A stretch of DNA of 64,000 bases from assembly GCF_024808255.1 (NCBI RefSeq), contig NZ_JANTYS010000009.1, positions 62,001 to 126,000 on the forward strand. The letters run 5' to 3'. How positions within the stretch are numbered: the stretch's first letter is position 1; each line of letters starts with the position of its first letter. Shown here in pieces: positions 36,432 through 44,454 of the stretch. The position numbers and the translations under genes were made by a program. Source of the DNA: Mucilaginibacter dorajii. GTDB lineage: Bacteria > Bacteroidota > Bacteroidia > Sphingobacteriales > Sphingobacteriaceae. The notes under the pieces were generated by a model. It worked only from the letters and a program-made list of their open reading frames with translations. It had not been told where the DNA came from and did not search any database.

Positions 36432-36590
36432 AGGGACGACTCACCCGGTCTACGCTTCGCTGGACCTGCCCTCTCTCCGGCTAAAGCCGCATAGAGGGCT
36501 AAAAAAATCAATGAATAACCTTGCCACCCCTCTATGCAACGAAGTTGGAGAGAGGGGAAGACGGGCGGAGCCTCGTCGGGGTGAGTCGTC
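36432..36590. repeat. Nested inverted-repeat element, 159 bp
   Basis: Nested perfect pairs: GACGACTCACCC 36435-36446 with GGGTGAGTCGTC 36579-36590; CCCTCTCTCC 36469-36478 with GGAGAGAGGG 36547-36556; GCATAGAGGG 36489-36498 with CCCTCTATGC 36528-36537. It also holds CGGCTAAAGCCG, linking it to the element at 141-296. It fills the recQ-murF gap. Confidence 0.75.
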
Positions 36591-36690
36591 TGCGATATAC
36601 AGCCCCTCAATATTCCCTCACCACTTGCGTAAGTAATTTTGAAAAGGTTACTTTGTTATACAATTGCCATATAACGCGGTTATATTAAAC

Positions 36691-38055
36691 ATGACAACTA
36701 CCCAACAACTATATCAACTGTTTCTTCAACATCCTGTTATCAGCACCGATACCCGTAAAATAGGTGCAGGCAGCCTGTTTTTTGCGCTTAAAGGCGATAA
36801 ATTTGATGCCAATACCTTTGCAGAAAAGGCCATAGAAGCCGGTGCCGCCTACGCGGTTATTGACAACCCGGTGTATCAACTGAATGAAAAATACCTGTTG
36901 GTTGATGATGTTTTAACTTCTTTGCAAGATCTGGCCCGGCACCATCGCCGCCAGCTGAGTATCCCTGTTATCGGGCTGACTGGTACCAACGGCAAAACAA
37001 CTACCAAGGAACTGATCAACTCGGTGCTTTCTCAGCATTTTAAAACGCAGGCTACACAAGGTAACCTCAACAATCATATCGGCGTGCCGCTTACCATTTT
37101 AACTATCGATGCATCGCACCAAATGGCTGTTATTGAAATGGGGGCCAATCACCAAAAAGAAATTGAACTACTTTGCAGCATTGCCCAGCCATCGCACGGC
37201 TTAATTACCAATGTGGGTAAAGCGCATTTGGAGGGCTTTGGTGGAGTTGAAGGTGTGAAGAAAGGTAAGGGTGAATTGTATGATTATTTTTTAAAGTCTG
37301 AAAGTCCGAAAGTCCGAAAGTCCGAAAGTCCTTCATCCGTTTTTATTAACAGTGACGATAATACCCTGCTTGAAATGGCAGGGGCGCGAAAGTTAAGCCA
37401 TGTTGTTTATTACGGCACCAATACTATTGATGATTTGGTGAGCGGCGCGCTGGTTGAAAATTCGCCATTGCTGGGATTGGAATGGACCAACAATAAAACA
37501 GGGGAAGAATATAAAGTAAAAACCCAGCTTACCGGGGCTTACAACCTGCATAATATATTAGCGGCTATCGCCATCGGTACTTATTTTAATATACCCGCGG
37601 CCGAGATCAATGCGGGCATCGAAGGCTATCAGCCTAAAAACAACCGGTCGCAAATTGTACAAACGGCTACCAATACTCTTATTTGCGATTATTACAATGC
37701 CAACCCGAGCAGCATGTTTGTGGCCATTGAAAACATTGGAAAGCTGGAAGCCAAACGCAAAGTGTTGATTTTGGGCGATATGTTTGAAATGGGACCAGAA
37801 TCGGCCGTTGAGCACGCCTCCGTTATTCAAAAAGCTTTGGATACAGAGGTGGATGAAAGGATTTTTATTGGGAAAGACTTTTCGGCAGTAGCCGGGATTA
37901 TAGATCAAGGACAAAAGACGAAGGACAAAAACCATTTTTATATTACCGCAGAGGATGCTATTGCGGGACTGAAGGCACTCCCGATAACCGGATCAACTAT
38001 CCTGATCAAAGGATCGAGGGGAATGGCTTTGGAGCGGTTGGTAGAGTTGTTTTAG
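36691..38055 (+). CDS. murF: UDP-N-acetylmuramoyl-tripeptide--D-alanyl-D-alanine ligase
   Basis: A 454-residue Mur ligase from the ATG at 36691 (MTTTQQLYQLF); a frame beginning at 36664 adds nine residues unlike the family. It adds D-Ala-D-Ala to the UDP-muramoyl tripeptide in the cytosol. The P-loop TGTNGKTTTKELI lies near residue 98, followed by NHIGVPLTIL and MGANHQKEIELL. The Mur carboxy domain holds NPSSMFVAIEN. Two stretches are foreign in look: residues about 201-214 come from an AAAGTCCG tandem repeat, and residues about 406-414 (QGQKTKDKN) from a GGACAAAAGAC-type repeat. Both keep the frame. It stands outside the usual mur-dcw cluster. Confidence 0.95.
   Translation: MTTTQQLYQLFLQHPVISTDTRKIGAGSLFFALKGDKFDANTFAEKAIEAGAAYAVIDNPVYQLNEKYLLVDDVLTSLQDLARHHRRQLSIPVIGLTGTNGKTTTKELINSVLSQHFKTQATQGNLNNHIGVPLTILTIDASHQMAVIEMGANHQKEIELLCSIAQPSHGLITNVGKAHLEGFGGVEGVKKGKGELYDYFLKSESPKVRKSESPSSVFINSDDNTLLEMAGARKLSHVVYYGTNTIDDLVSGALVENSPLLGLEWTNNKTGEEYKVKTQLTGAYNLHNILAAIAIGTYFNIPAAEINAGIEGYQPKNNRSQIVQTATNTLICDYYNANPSSMFVAIENIGKLEAKRKVLILGDMFEMGPESAVEHASVIQKALDTEVDERIFIGKDFSAVAGIIDQGQKTKDKNHFYITAEDAIAGLKALPITGSTILIKGSRGMALERLVELF
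37293..37332. repeat. AAAGTCCGA tandem repeat inside murF
   Basis: Five copies of a 9-mer close to AAAGTCCGA in a row, read in frame as KSESPKVRKSESP. The same word builds the hairpin at 15121-15280. Confidence 0.85.
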
Positions 38056-38103
38056 GCGGCATAGAGAATCAGAAGAACAAAGCAGTAGGCTTACTGTATT
38101 ACA

Positions 38104-38280
38104 AGGAGGCTCCTACGGAGCCAAAACGTTTTTTTATTTGCTATAAACACGATACTCCTAACGGAGTGTAAAAACAATCATATCGACGGCTTTGTATTTG
38201 GAGCTCAGGCTGCAGCGCAGCCCCGTGTTTATAGCTTTCAAAGTTATGTCTTAATAATTGGCTCCAGCGGAGCCTCCTAA
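38104..38280. repeat. CTCCTACGGAG-type inverted-repeat element
   Basis: AGGAGGCTCCTACGGAGCC (near 38104-38122) and GGCTCCAGCGGAGCCTCC (near 38262-38279) form the ends and are complementary. Inside is ACTCCTAACGGAGT (about 38152-38165), and a GCTGCAGCGCAGC stem near 38209. Each core is a small palindrome of type CTCC-n-GGAG. It fills the gap between convergent murF and the FAD oxidoreductase. Confidence 0.7.
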
Positions 38281-38286
38281 AACCGA

Positions 38287-39429
38287 CTAAATATGCGAAC
38301 CGTCGGTCAACACCAAATTCGCCACTTCCTCCCCTACCAAACTTCCCATAGCTACACCCATACCATTGCATCTCACGGCGCAAAAGACATTGGGCTGTAC
38401 CTGTTTTACTATAGGGCTTAAATCCTGGCCAAAGCCCATGATGCCGCTCCACCAGTGGTCTATATCTACATTTTGGCCCGGTAGAATCACCTCATGCAGG
38501 TAGCTTACCAGCTTTTCTTTTACGGTATCGGTATGGCCAAAGTCGAAAGTTTCTTCGGCCTGATAATCCAGGTTGCGGCCGCCGCCAAATAACACGCGGT
38601 TATCAATATTGCGGAAGTAATAATAGCCTTCGTTAAAATGGTAAGTGCCTTTAAGTTTTAAGCCCGGCACCGGTTTGGTTATCAACACCTGCCCCCTGCC
38701 AGGCACCACATCCAAATCCGGAAAAAGCTGACTTGCAAAAGCGTTGGTGGCAAGGATAACTTTGCCGGCTTTAAAACGGCCTTGAGTTGTTAGCAGGTTG
38801 ATGAAGTTATCGCCCTGCTCAATTGCATCGATGTGGATATTATTTAGCACCAGCACGCCCAATTCATATACCTTATACAATAAAGCCCGCATCATTTTGC
38901 CGGTATCTATCTGCCCCTCAAAGGGGTTGTAGATGATATGGCTCACTTTATTTAAGCCAAAACCTGCAATTCTTTCATCGGCTACTGCATAAATGTCAGG
39001 CTCGCCAATAGCTTGCTGTAATAATTTATTGAGATGATCTATTTGATCGAAAGCGTTTTTAGCCGGCTCCCTTTCATCAGCCATAAACAATTCATGGCCG
39101 CCATATTGGTGATAGCCGATATTTTCATCGCCCAGGTTTTGCCGCAGGCGTTGCAGGCCACGCCATTTATAATTTACCAGGTGCATGGCTTCAGCTTCTG
39201 ACGAGCGGTTTATTACTTCAATTTGCTCGCTAACTGTACCAAAACAGGCAAAACCAGCGTTTTTAGTACTGGCACCACTTGGTAAAAAGCCCCGCTCAAG
39301 CACCAGCACCTTTAAAGCGGGCTGTTGCTTTTTTAAATGCAGCGCGGCACTTAAGCCAACAAGGCCGCTACCGATGATGATCACATCGGCATTATCGATA
39401 AAAGAAGTCCGCTCCCAGTAAGACCACAT
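38287..39429 (-). CDS. FAD-dependent oxidoreductase (DAO family)
   Basis: A 380-residue flavoprotein. The FAD-binding Rossmann motif is ADVIIIGSGLVGLSAALHL (about 14-32), followed by VLVLERG. The middle carries a substrate domain, and the C-terminal part has HWWSGIMGFGQDLSPIV and VRCNGMGVAMGSLVG, typical of glycine oxidase or D-amino-acid dehydrogenase relatives. It should oxidise an amine; the substrate is not clear. No signal peptide. Single gene, convergent with murF. Confidence 0.9.
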   Translation of the reverse strand: MWSYWERTSFIDNADVIIIGSGLVGLSAALHLKKQQPALKVLVLERGFLPSGASTKNAGFACFGTVSEQIEVINRSSEAEAMHLVNYKWRGLQRLRQNLGDENIGYHQYGGHELFMADEREPAKNAFDQIDHLNKLLQQAIGEPDIYAVADERIAGFGLNKVSHIIYNPFEGQIDTGKMMRALLYKVYELGVLVLNNIHIDAIEQGDNFINLLTTQGRFKAGKVILATNAFASQLFPDLDVVPGRGQVLITKPVPGLKLKGTYHFNEGYYYFRNIDNRVLFGGGRNLDYQAEETFDFGHTDTVKEKLVSYLHEVILPGQNVDIDHWWSGIMGFGQDLSPIVKQVQPNVFCAVRCNGMGVAMGSLVGEEVANLVLTDGSHI

Positions 39430-39785
39430 AAGTCAAAAGTAAAAATTCAAAATTCAAAACATCGCTTTTGAAGATCGGATTTGACAATTACTTTGACAGC
39501 GTTTACTGAAGCGGAACAATTTTTGAAAGCTTAGTTATAAATACGGTTAAAGCTTCGTAATGCATATATATCGTCATTGCAAGTGGTAAAATTCGGGGAC
39601 TGTGAAGGTATAAATGACAATATAAAGCTATGTCATTGCGAGGTACGAAGCAATCGCGAACTGTGCAGATCCGCCCTGTAGAGCATGAGATTGCTTCGTA
39701 CCTCGCAATGACATGGAAGGTTTGTCATGGGCAGCAACCATAAGCTTTCCTTTTTTGAATTTTGACTTTTTAATTTTGACTTTAA
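39427..39785. repeat. AATTCAAAATTCAAAA words flanking the 39.4-39.8 kb gap
   Basis: The 360-nt gap between divergent genes is bracketed by AGTCAAAAGTAAAAATTCAA at about 39431-39450, with further AATTCAAAA copies to about 39460, and by the complementary TTTTTTGAATTTTGACTTTT, TAATTTTGACTTT near 39751-39783. Between them sits the hairpin element at 39630-39714. No gene was seen. Confidence 0.5.
39630..39714. repeat. TGTCATTGCGAGG hairpin element, copy 1
   Basis: Perfect 26-bp arms (39630-39655 and 39689-39714) around a 33-nt loop. The arm reads ATGTCATTGCGAGGTACGAA then GCAATC. The loop GCGAACTGTGCA...CGCCCTGTAGAGCATGA is largely shared with copy 2 at 44353-44441. Compared with copy 2, one arm base differs (GGTACG against GGAACG), and the opposite arm changes to match. 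Confidence 0.85.
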
Positions 39786-39789
39786 TAGA

Positions 39790-40509
39790 ATGAATACATT
39801 ATCAATAATTATAGGCTACAACTCCGCGTGGTTCCTGATGATCATTATCGCGCTCATCAGCTTTGCTATACAATGGCGGTTTAAAAGCAAGTTTAAACAT
39901 TACTCGGAAGTTGGTTTGCTATCCGGGCTTTCGGGCCAGGAGGTAGCCATGCGGATGCTGCGCGATCATGGTATTTATAACGTACAGGTGGTAAGCGTTG
40001 AAGGTCAGCTTACGGACCATTACAACCCCGAAACAAGAACCGTTAATTTGAGTCAGGATGTTTTTTACAGCCGCAGTATTGCAGCCGCGGCTGTAGCTGC
40101 CCATGAGTGCGGCCATGCTGTACAACATGCAAAATCTTACGCATGGTTAACGTTCCGCTCGGCAATTGTGCCGGCGGTAAACATCGCCTCAACCCTAACC
40201 CAGTGGACTTTAATGATCGGCATTTTACTGTTGGTTTTTACCCATAACCCATTGGTGTTGGCTGTTGGTGTTGCCGCGCTTGCGCTGGTTACCTTTTTCA
40301 GCTTTATTACCCTCCCGGTTGAGTTTGATGCCAGCAGGCGCGCATTGGCCTGGTTAAATAATAATTACAGTATTGTGCAAACCAACGAAGAGCACGAGCA
40401 AGCCAAAGACGCCCTGTGGTGGGCTGCCATGACCTATGTGGTTGCAGCCATCAGCGCATTGGCTACCTTGCTATATTATGCTTCGTTTTTGTTTAATAGG
40501 CGGAATTAA
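39790..40509 (+). CDS. YugP-like zinc metallopeptidase
   Basis: A 239-residue membrane protease of the Zn_peptidase_2 group. The zinc motif HECGH is at 105-109 (AVAAHECGHAVQHA). Hydrophobic segments lie at about 10-28, 125-170 and 210-232. The upstream motif GLSGQEVAMRMLRDHGI is family typical. The role is unknown in most bacteria; membrane protein quality control is a guess. An inverted-repeat element begins directly after its stop codon. Confidence 0.9.
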   Translation: MNTLSIIIGYNSAWFLMIIIALISFAIQWRFKSKFKHYSEVGLLSGLSGQEVAMRMLRDHGIYNVQVVSVEGQLTDHYNPETRTVNLSQDVFYSRSIAAAAVAAHECGHAVQHAKSYAWLTFRSAIVPAVNIASTLTQWTLMIGILLLVFTHNPLVLAVGVAALALVTFFSFITLPVEFDASRRALAWLNNNYSIVQTNEEHEQAKDALWWAAMTYVVAAISALATLLYYASFLFNRRN

Positions 40510-40510
40510 A

Positions 40511-40616
40511 AGCCCCCCAGCCCCCTGAAGGGGGAGTTTTTTGAATAGCATGTTGAAACAGCTAAGACGACTACTTTTCTTTTTCAAATTCCCCCTTTAG
40601 GGGGCCAGGGGGCTCG
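40511..40616. repeat. CCCCCAGCCCCCTGAAGGGGG inverted-repeat element
   Basis: The left arm starts 1-2 nt after the protease stop (40507-40509), and its complement lies at about 40590-40616 (CCCCCTTTAGGGGGCCAGGG). A shared inner word, AGCATGTT, follows the left arm as in the copy at 31026. Confidence 0.75.
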
Positions 40617-40677
40617 ACTTTTTCTTACCTTTAGTGTAACCAAAGTAAAAGCAGTGTTGTCAGAGAGGTTGTAACAG

Positions 40678-41259
40678 ATGCAGAGCAAGCTTTCAGATAT
40701 CGAACTCATTGAACAAACGTTGGCTGGTAACCAGTCGGCTTATGCCGATTTGGTTAAACGGCACCAGCGTTTTGTGTTTACGCTGGCTATGCGATTTTCA
40801 AAAAGCCGCGAGGACGCCGAGGAGATTGCCCAGGATTGCTTTATCAAAGCCTACCGGTCGTTGGCGTCGTACAACGCGCAGGCAAAATTCAGTACCTGGC
40901 TGTACACTATTGTGTATAATACCGCCATGACGTTTTTACGAAAAAAGCGTATTGCCACCGATTCAATTGACGAGGAAGGTACTTTTATACAGATAGAAAA
41001 TCGCGAGTCGGCTTATGATGCCGATAATGTGGAAAACAAGTCCCGGTCATTTTACCTTAACCAGGCAATTGAGCAACTGTTACCCGATGATGCTACCATT
41101 ATAACCTTGTTTTACAAGGGCGAACAATCTTTAGAGGAGATTGCGCAAACTTTAGGGATGGAAACAAACACGGTTAAGGTTAAACTATTTAGGGCGCGCC
41201 AGCGTTTGAAAGACAAGCTGGAGCGTAATTTAAAACACGAGGTTAAAGAATTGATATGA
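40678..41259 (+). CDS. ECF-type RNA polymerase sigma factor
   Basis: A 193-residue group 4 sigma factor. Region 2 covers about 24-90 (HQRFVFTLAMRFSKSREDAEEIAQDCFIKAYRSL with the -10 binding helix), and region 4 about 135-185 (EQSLEEIAQTLGMETNTVKVKLFRARQRLK). The next gene overlaps its end by 4 nt and encodes a membrane protein placed as its anti-sigma factor. The promoter set it controls cannot be read. A weak TACCTTTA lies near 40627. Confidence 0.95.
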   Translation: MQSKLSDIELIEQTLAGNQSAYADLVKRHQRFVFTLAMRFSKSREDAEEIAQDCFIKAYRSLASYNAQAKFSTWLYTIVYNTAMTFLRKKRIATDSIDEEGTFIQIENRESAYDADNVENKSRSFYLNQAIEQLLPDDATIITLFYKGEQSLEEIAQTLGMETNTVKVKLFRARQRLKDKLERNLKHEVKELI

Positions 41260-41759
41260 ACCCGATAGAAGAAAAAATCTGGAACTATATTGATGGCACC
41301 TGTACCCCGGCCGAGCAGGAAGCCATTGCCCTGCTTATTGAGCAGGATGAGGTTTACCGTACCAAATACCAGGAGTTTTTGCAGTTAAACCAAGAGATTG
41401 CAGGCATGGAGCTGGACGAGCCGCCCATGGGCTTTACCTATAAAGTGATGGAAACCATCCGTACCGAAAATGCGCGCCAGCCCTTAAAGGCGGCGATTAA
41501 TCCACGCGTTATCTGGGGGGTTTCTGTTTTCTTTGCTATTACTATTGTGACTTTGTTAGTGTTCACTATTGCAAACATTCACATCGGGCTTTCGGCGGTT
41601 GATGTAAAGATCAATATGCCGGCTGGTTTTAAGCTGCCCAAAATGAGCAATATATTTAGTAGCCAGGTATTTAAATGGTTCCTGGTGTTTGACGTAATAC
41701 TGGCTTTGTTTTTGGCCGACAGCTATCTGCGTAGAAAAAAAACTGCAAAACAGTTGTAA
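41256..41759 (+). CDS. Probable membrane anti-sigma factor
   Basis: A 167-residue protein overlapping the sigma gene by 4 nt (ATGA), indicating coupled translation. The N-terminal 75 residues are acidic and helical (KIWNYIDGTCTPAEQEAIALLIEQD), like the sigma-binding part of anti-sigma proteins, but lack the HxxxCxxC zinc motif. Two transmembrane segments lie at about 88-108 and 138-157. A role as anti-sigma is inferred from position and layout. Confidence 0.8.
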   Translation: MNPIEEKIWNYIDGTCTPAEQEAIALLIEQDEVYRTKYQEFLQLNQEIAGMELDEPPMGFTYKVMETIRTENARQPLKAAINPRVIWGVSVFFAITIVTLLVFTIANIHIGLSAVDVKINMPAGFKLPKMSNIFSSQVFKWFLVFDVILALFLADSYLRRKKTAKQL

Positions 41760-42030
41760 AGTGTTCCAAATCCTGTACGCAAAAATTAACAAATGCTTAA
41801 ACTTTGTAACCATTAATCTAATTGGGCAAACACAATCTGTAATTTTTTATAGCTAAAACAGTAAAATCAAGGGCCTTTATAAAAAAATTTACGAAGTCAA
41901 TCCGTTTGGTACAGTAATTGCGTAGGTATACATGAACTGGTAATCCTACCGGTTTAATTGTGATAAGGTTTAGGTTGAAAGTCCCCCGGAGCAAGTCCAG
42001 GGGGCTTTTATTTTTTTAAAGGGATTTGTT
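41760..42030 (+). terminator. Gap with terminator at 41977-42017; possible small RNA
   Basis: AAAGTCCCCC and GGGGGCTTT form a stem followed by TTTATTTTTTT. It lies over 200 nt past the anti-sigma stop. In between is a GTAGG/CCTAC stem near 41922-41950. The distance leaves room for a long 3' UTR or a separate small RNA; nothing in the sequence decides between them. Confidence 0.5.
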
Positions 42031-42119
42031 TTGATGTGCAGATATGCAGATTTCAAATGTGCAGATTTACCTATATGTTTTCTATTTGAAATCTGCACAT
42101 TTGAAATCTGCACATCTAT
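42031..42119. repeat. TGCACATCTGAAATC repeat as an inverted pair
   Basis: GATGTGCAGATATGCAGATT, TCAAATGTGCAGATT (about 42034-42067) is complementary to AAATCTGCACATTTGAAATC, TGCACATC (about 42089-42117), giving a hairpin with the loop TACCTATATGTTTTCTATTT. It is the clearest member of this iterated family. Confidence 0.75.
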
Positions 42120-42206
42120 AACCCATGCAACAAATTTATTTAACTGTCGTATAACCATAACAATGAATAGCTATATCCCCTGGTAGCTATTTTAAGTTAT
42201 CCCCCC

Positions 42207-43295
42207 ATGCTAAAAACTTTTGGTGCAAGCACCTATACCGGTTTCAATTTCGAACTCTTTTTTGAGTTATCTGCCGATCTTTTTTGCATCGCCGGGTTCG
42301 ATGGCTATTTCAGGAAAATAAATCCTACGGTTTCTAAAGTTTTAGGTTATAGCAACGAAGAGCTTTTTTCCCGCCCTATCAACGATTTTGTACACCCCGA
42401 TGACCGCGATATCACTTCACAAGGCCGTACTAATCTTACCCATGATATCCCTCTTTTAAACTTCGAGAACCGCTATGTAACCAAAAGCGGCGACATTGTT
42501 TGGCTGGCCTGGACATCGATGCCGATAGAAAACGAACAGCTGGTTTTCGCCATCGCCAAAAACATCACCCATAAAAAGAAACAGGAGCAGGAGCGTAACG
42601 CGCTAATCACCAGCCTTACCAAAATAAATGACGATCTTAAGCAGCTAACCTATACTACATCGCATGATCTGCGGTCGCCGGTGAGTAATTTACTGTCGGT
42701 TTTTGGTTTGATGGATACTACCCGCATCCAGGATGAAGAAACACTGGAGTTTATCAATATGCTTAAATCGGCCACCGAAAGCCTTAAAGAAACATTGAAT
42801 AATTATGTTGATGTTTTAAGCCAGAAGGATAGCCTGCATGTGCAGATTGAAGAGGTAGACCTTAACGAATCGCTAACTGCGGTATTACATTCTTTAAGCT
42901 CACTGATCCAGGATTCAAATACCGTTATCAATATTAACTTTACCGATAACAGCCGCATCAGGTTCAATAGAGCTTACCTTGAAAGTATTTTCCTAAACCT
43001 GATCACCAATGCTATCAAATACGCGCGACCGGATGTTAGCCCGGTTATCAACATCAGTTCAAAGACCCACAATGGAATTAAGCAGCTCATTTTTGCTGAT
43101 AACGGACTGGGGTTTGATATGGAAACCGCCAGGGGCAAAGTATTTGGCTTCCATCAAAAATTCCATCATCACCATGACAGCAAGGGTATTGGACTTTACC
43201 TGGTGTATAACCATATTACCAGCCTGGGTGGGCAAATAGTGCTTAAAAGCAAGCCCAACGAAGGCGCCAGGTTTACCATCTCGTTTAAAGATTAA
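42207..43295 (+). CDS. PAS-domain sensor histidine kinase
   Basis: A 362-residue kinase with no transmembrane segment, so cytosolic. A PAS domain spans about 14-125 (ADLFCIAGFDGYFRKINP, PAC segment VFAIAKNITHKKK). The dimerisation domain has the phospho-accepting H153 (TTSHDLRSPVSN). The ATPase domain shows the N box (LITNAIKYA), G1 (DNGLGFDM) and G2 (KGIGLYLVYNH). No response regulator is adjacent, so it is an orphan. The bound signal or cofactor is unknown. Confidence 0.94.
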   Translation: MLKTFGASTYTGFNFELFFELSADLFCIAGFDGYFRKINPTVSKVLGYSNEELFSRPINDFVHPDDRDITSQGRTNLTHDIPLLNFENRYVTKSGDIVWLAWTSMPIENEQLVFAIAKNITHKKKQEQERNALITSLTKINDDLKQLTYTTSHDLRSPVSNLLSVFGLMDTTRIQDEETLEFINMLKSATESLKETLNNYVDVLSQKDSLHVQIEEVDLNESLTAVLHSLSSLIQDSNTVININFTDNSRIRFNRAYLESIFLNLITNAIKYARPDVSPVINISSKTHNGIKQLIFADNGLGFDMETARGKVFGFHQKFHHHHDSKGIGLYLVYNHITSLGGQIVLKSKPNEGARFTISFKD

Positions 43296-43379
43296 GGCCT
43301 GCAACGGCATTTGCCCATCATTCTTATTTACAACCAGTATGTATTAAAAACCTTACATTAATTAAACATTGATATTATA

Positions 43380-43387
43380 TACATTTG
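43380..43387 (+). promoter_or_regulatory. Candidate -7 element for the PfkB gene
   Basis: TACATTTG matches TAnnTTTG about 50 nt before the ATG at 43437. No well-spaced -33 TTG was found. Confidence 0.35.
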
Positions 43388-43436
43388 CAGTTTGCTGCTT
43401 ATTGGTAAGGCGCTGGTTTAAAATAGATAAAAAAGC

Positions 43437-44324
43437 ATGTACGATATTTGTTGCGTTGGGCATATAACATTAGATAAAGTGGTAACTCCGCAAGCGGTAA
43501 AACACATGGCGGGGGGTACGTCCTTTTATTTTTCAAATGCCATTCGCAATATGGATGTGAGCTATACCCTGGTAACCACCCTTGCACAAAGCGAAATGGT
43601 AGTAGTCGAAAAACTGTGCGCCAAAGGCATCCATGTAGATGCTTTAGCCTGCGGGCAATCGGTTTATTTCGAGAACATTTACTCCGAAAATCAAAACCAC
43701 CGTACGCAGCGCGTATTGCAAAAAGCCAATCCTTTTACCATTGAGCAATTACAGCAAACCGAAGCAAAGATCTTTCATTTAGGACCACTCCTGGCCGATG
43801 ATATTGATGTATCGTTGATTAGGGAACTGCACGGTCGTGGTCGGGTTTCTTTAGATGTGCAGGGTTATTTACGTGAGGTAGTTAACGAAAACGTGGTAGC
43901 TATTGACTGGGCCGATAAATGCGAAGCTTTACAACATATTGATATCCTGAAAGCCAACGAACACGAAACAGAAGTACTTACCGGCAGCACCGATATTTTT
44001 GAAGGTGCCCGCATCCTGGCCGGCTGGGGCGTTAAAGAAGTAGTGATTACCCTGGGCAGCATGGGTTCTGTAATTTATACTGATGGTGTTTTTTACAACA
44101 TCCCGGCTTATACCCCTACCGCCGTGGTTGATGCCACCGGTTGCGGCGATACCTATATGGCCGGTTATTTATACCAACGCATAAAAGGCGCGTCTTTTCA
44201 GCAAGCCGGCGAATTTGCAGCCGCTATGGCCAGCTACAACATCGCCTCATACGGCCCGTTTACCGGGACTGAAGAAGATGTGTTAGCGTTGTTGAATAGC
44301 GGGGAGAAAGTGTATAGTTATTAG
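43437..44324 (+). CDS. PfkB-family carbohydrate kinase
   Basis: A 295-residue ribokinase-like enzyme. The N-terminal signature GHITLDKV is followed by MAGGTSFYFSNAI, which replaces the usual GG..N..., and the C-terminal signature DATGCGDTYMAGY (232-244) carries the catalytic base D238 and the anion hole. These kinases phosphorylate sugars or nucleosides with ATP; the substrate is not clear. No linked sugar pathway genes are nearby. The gene stands alone and is followed by a hairpin element. Confidence 0.92.
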   Translation: MYDICCVGHITLDKVVTPQAVKHMAGGTSFYFSNAIRNMDVSYTLVTTLAQSEMVVVEKLCAKGIHVDALACGQSVYFENIYSENQNHRTQRVLQKANPFTIEQLQQTEAKIFHLGPLLADDIDVSLIRELHGRGRVSLDVQGYLREVVNENVVAIDWADKCEALQHIDILKANEHETEVLTGSTDIFEGARILAGWGVKEVVITLGSMGSVIYTDGVFYNIPAYTPTAVVDATGCGDTYMAGYLYQRIKGASFQQAGEFAAAMASYNIASYGPFTGTEEDVLALLNSGEKVYSY

Positions 44325-44352
44325 TTTTCAGTAAGGCGCAAACCTCTTTCAA

Positions 44353-44441
44353 CCATGTCATTGCGAGGAACGAAGCAATCGCGAACTATGCATGCCCGCC
44401 CTGTATAGCATGAGATTGCTTCGTTCCTCGCAATGACATGG
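44353..44441. repeat. TGTCATTGCGAGG hairpin element, copy 2
   Basis: Perfect 28-bp arms (44353-44380 and 44414-44441). The loop GCGAACTATGCA...CGCCCTGTATAGCATGA matches copy 1 at most positions. It lies between the convergent PfkB and batE genes and may act as a terminator, although it has no T run. Confidence 0.88.
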
Positions 44442-44454
44442 TATAGATTACCTT

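Noticed and set aside
38141..38452. 103-codon minus-strand frame
   Set aside because: It lies in the wrong frame across the end of the FAD oxidoreductase and the repeat element.
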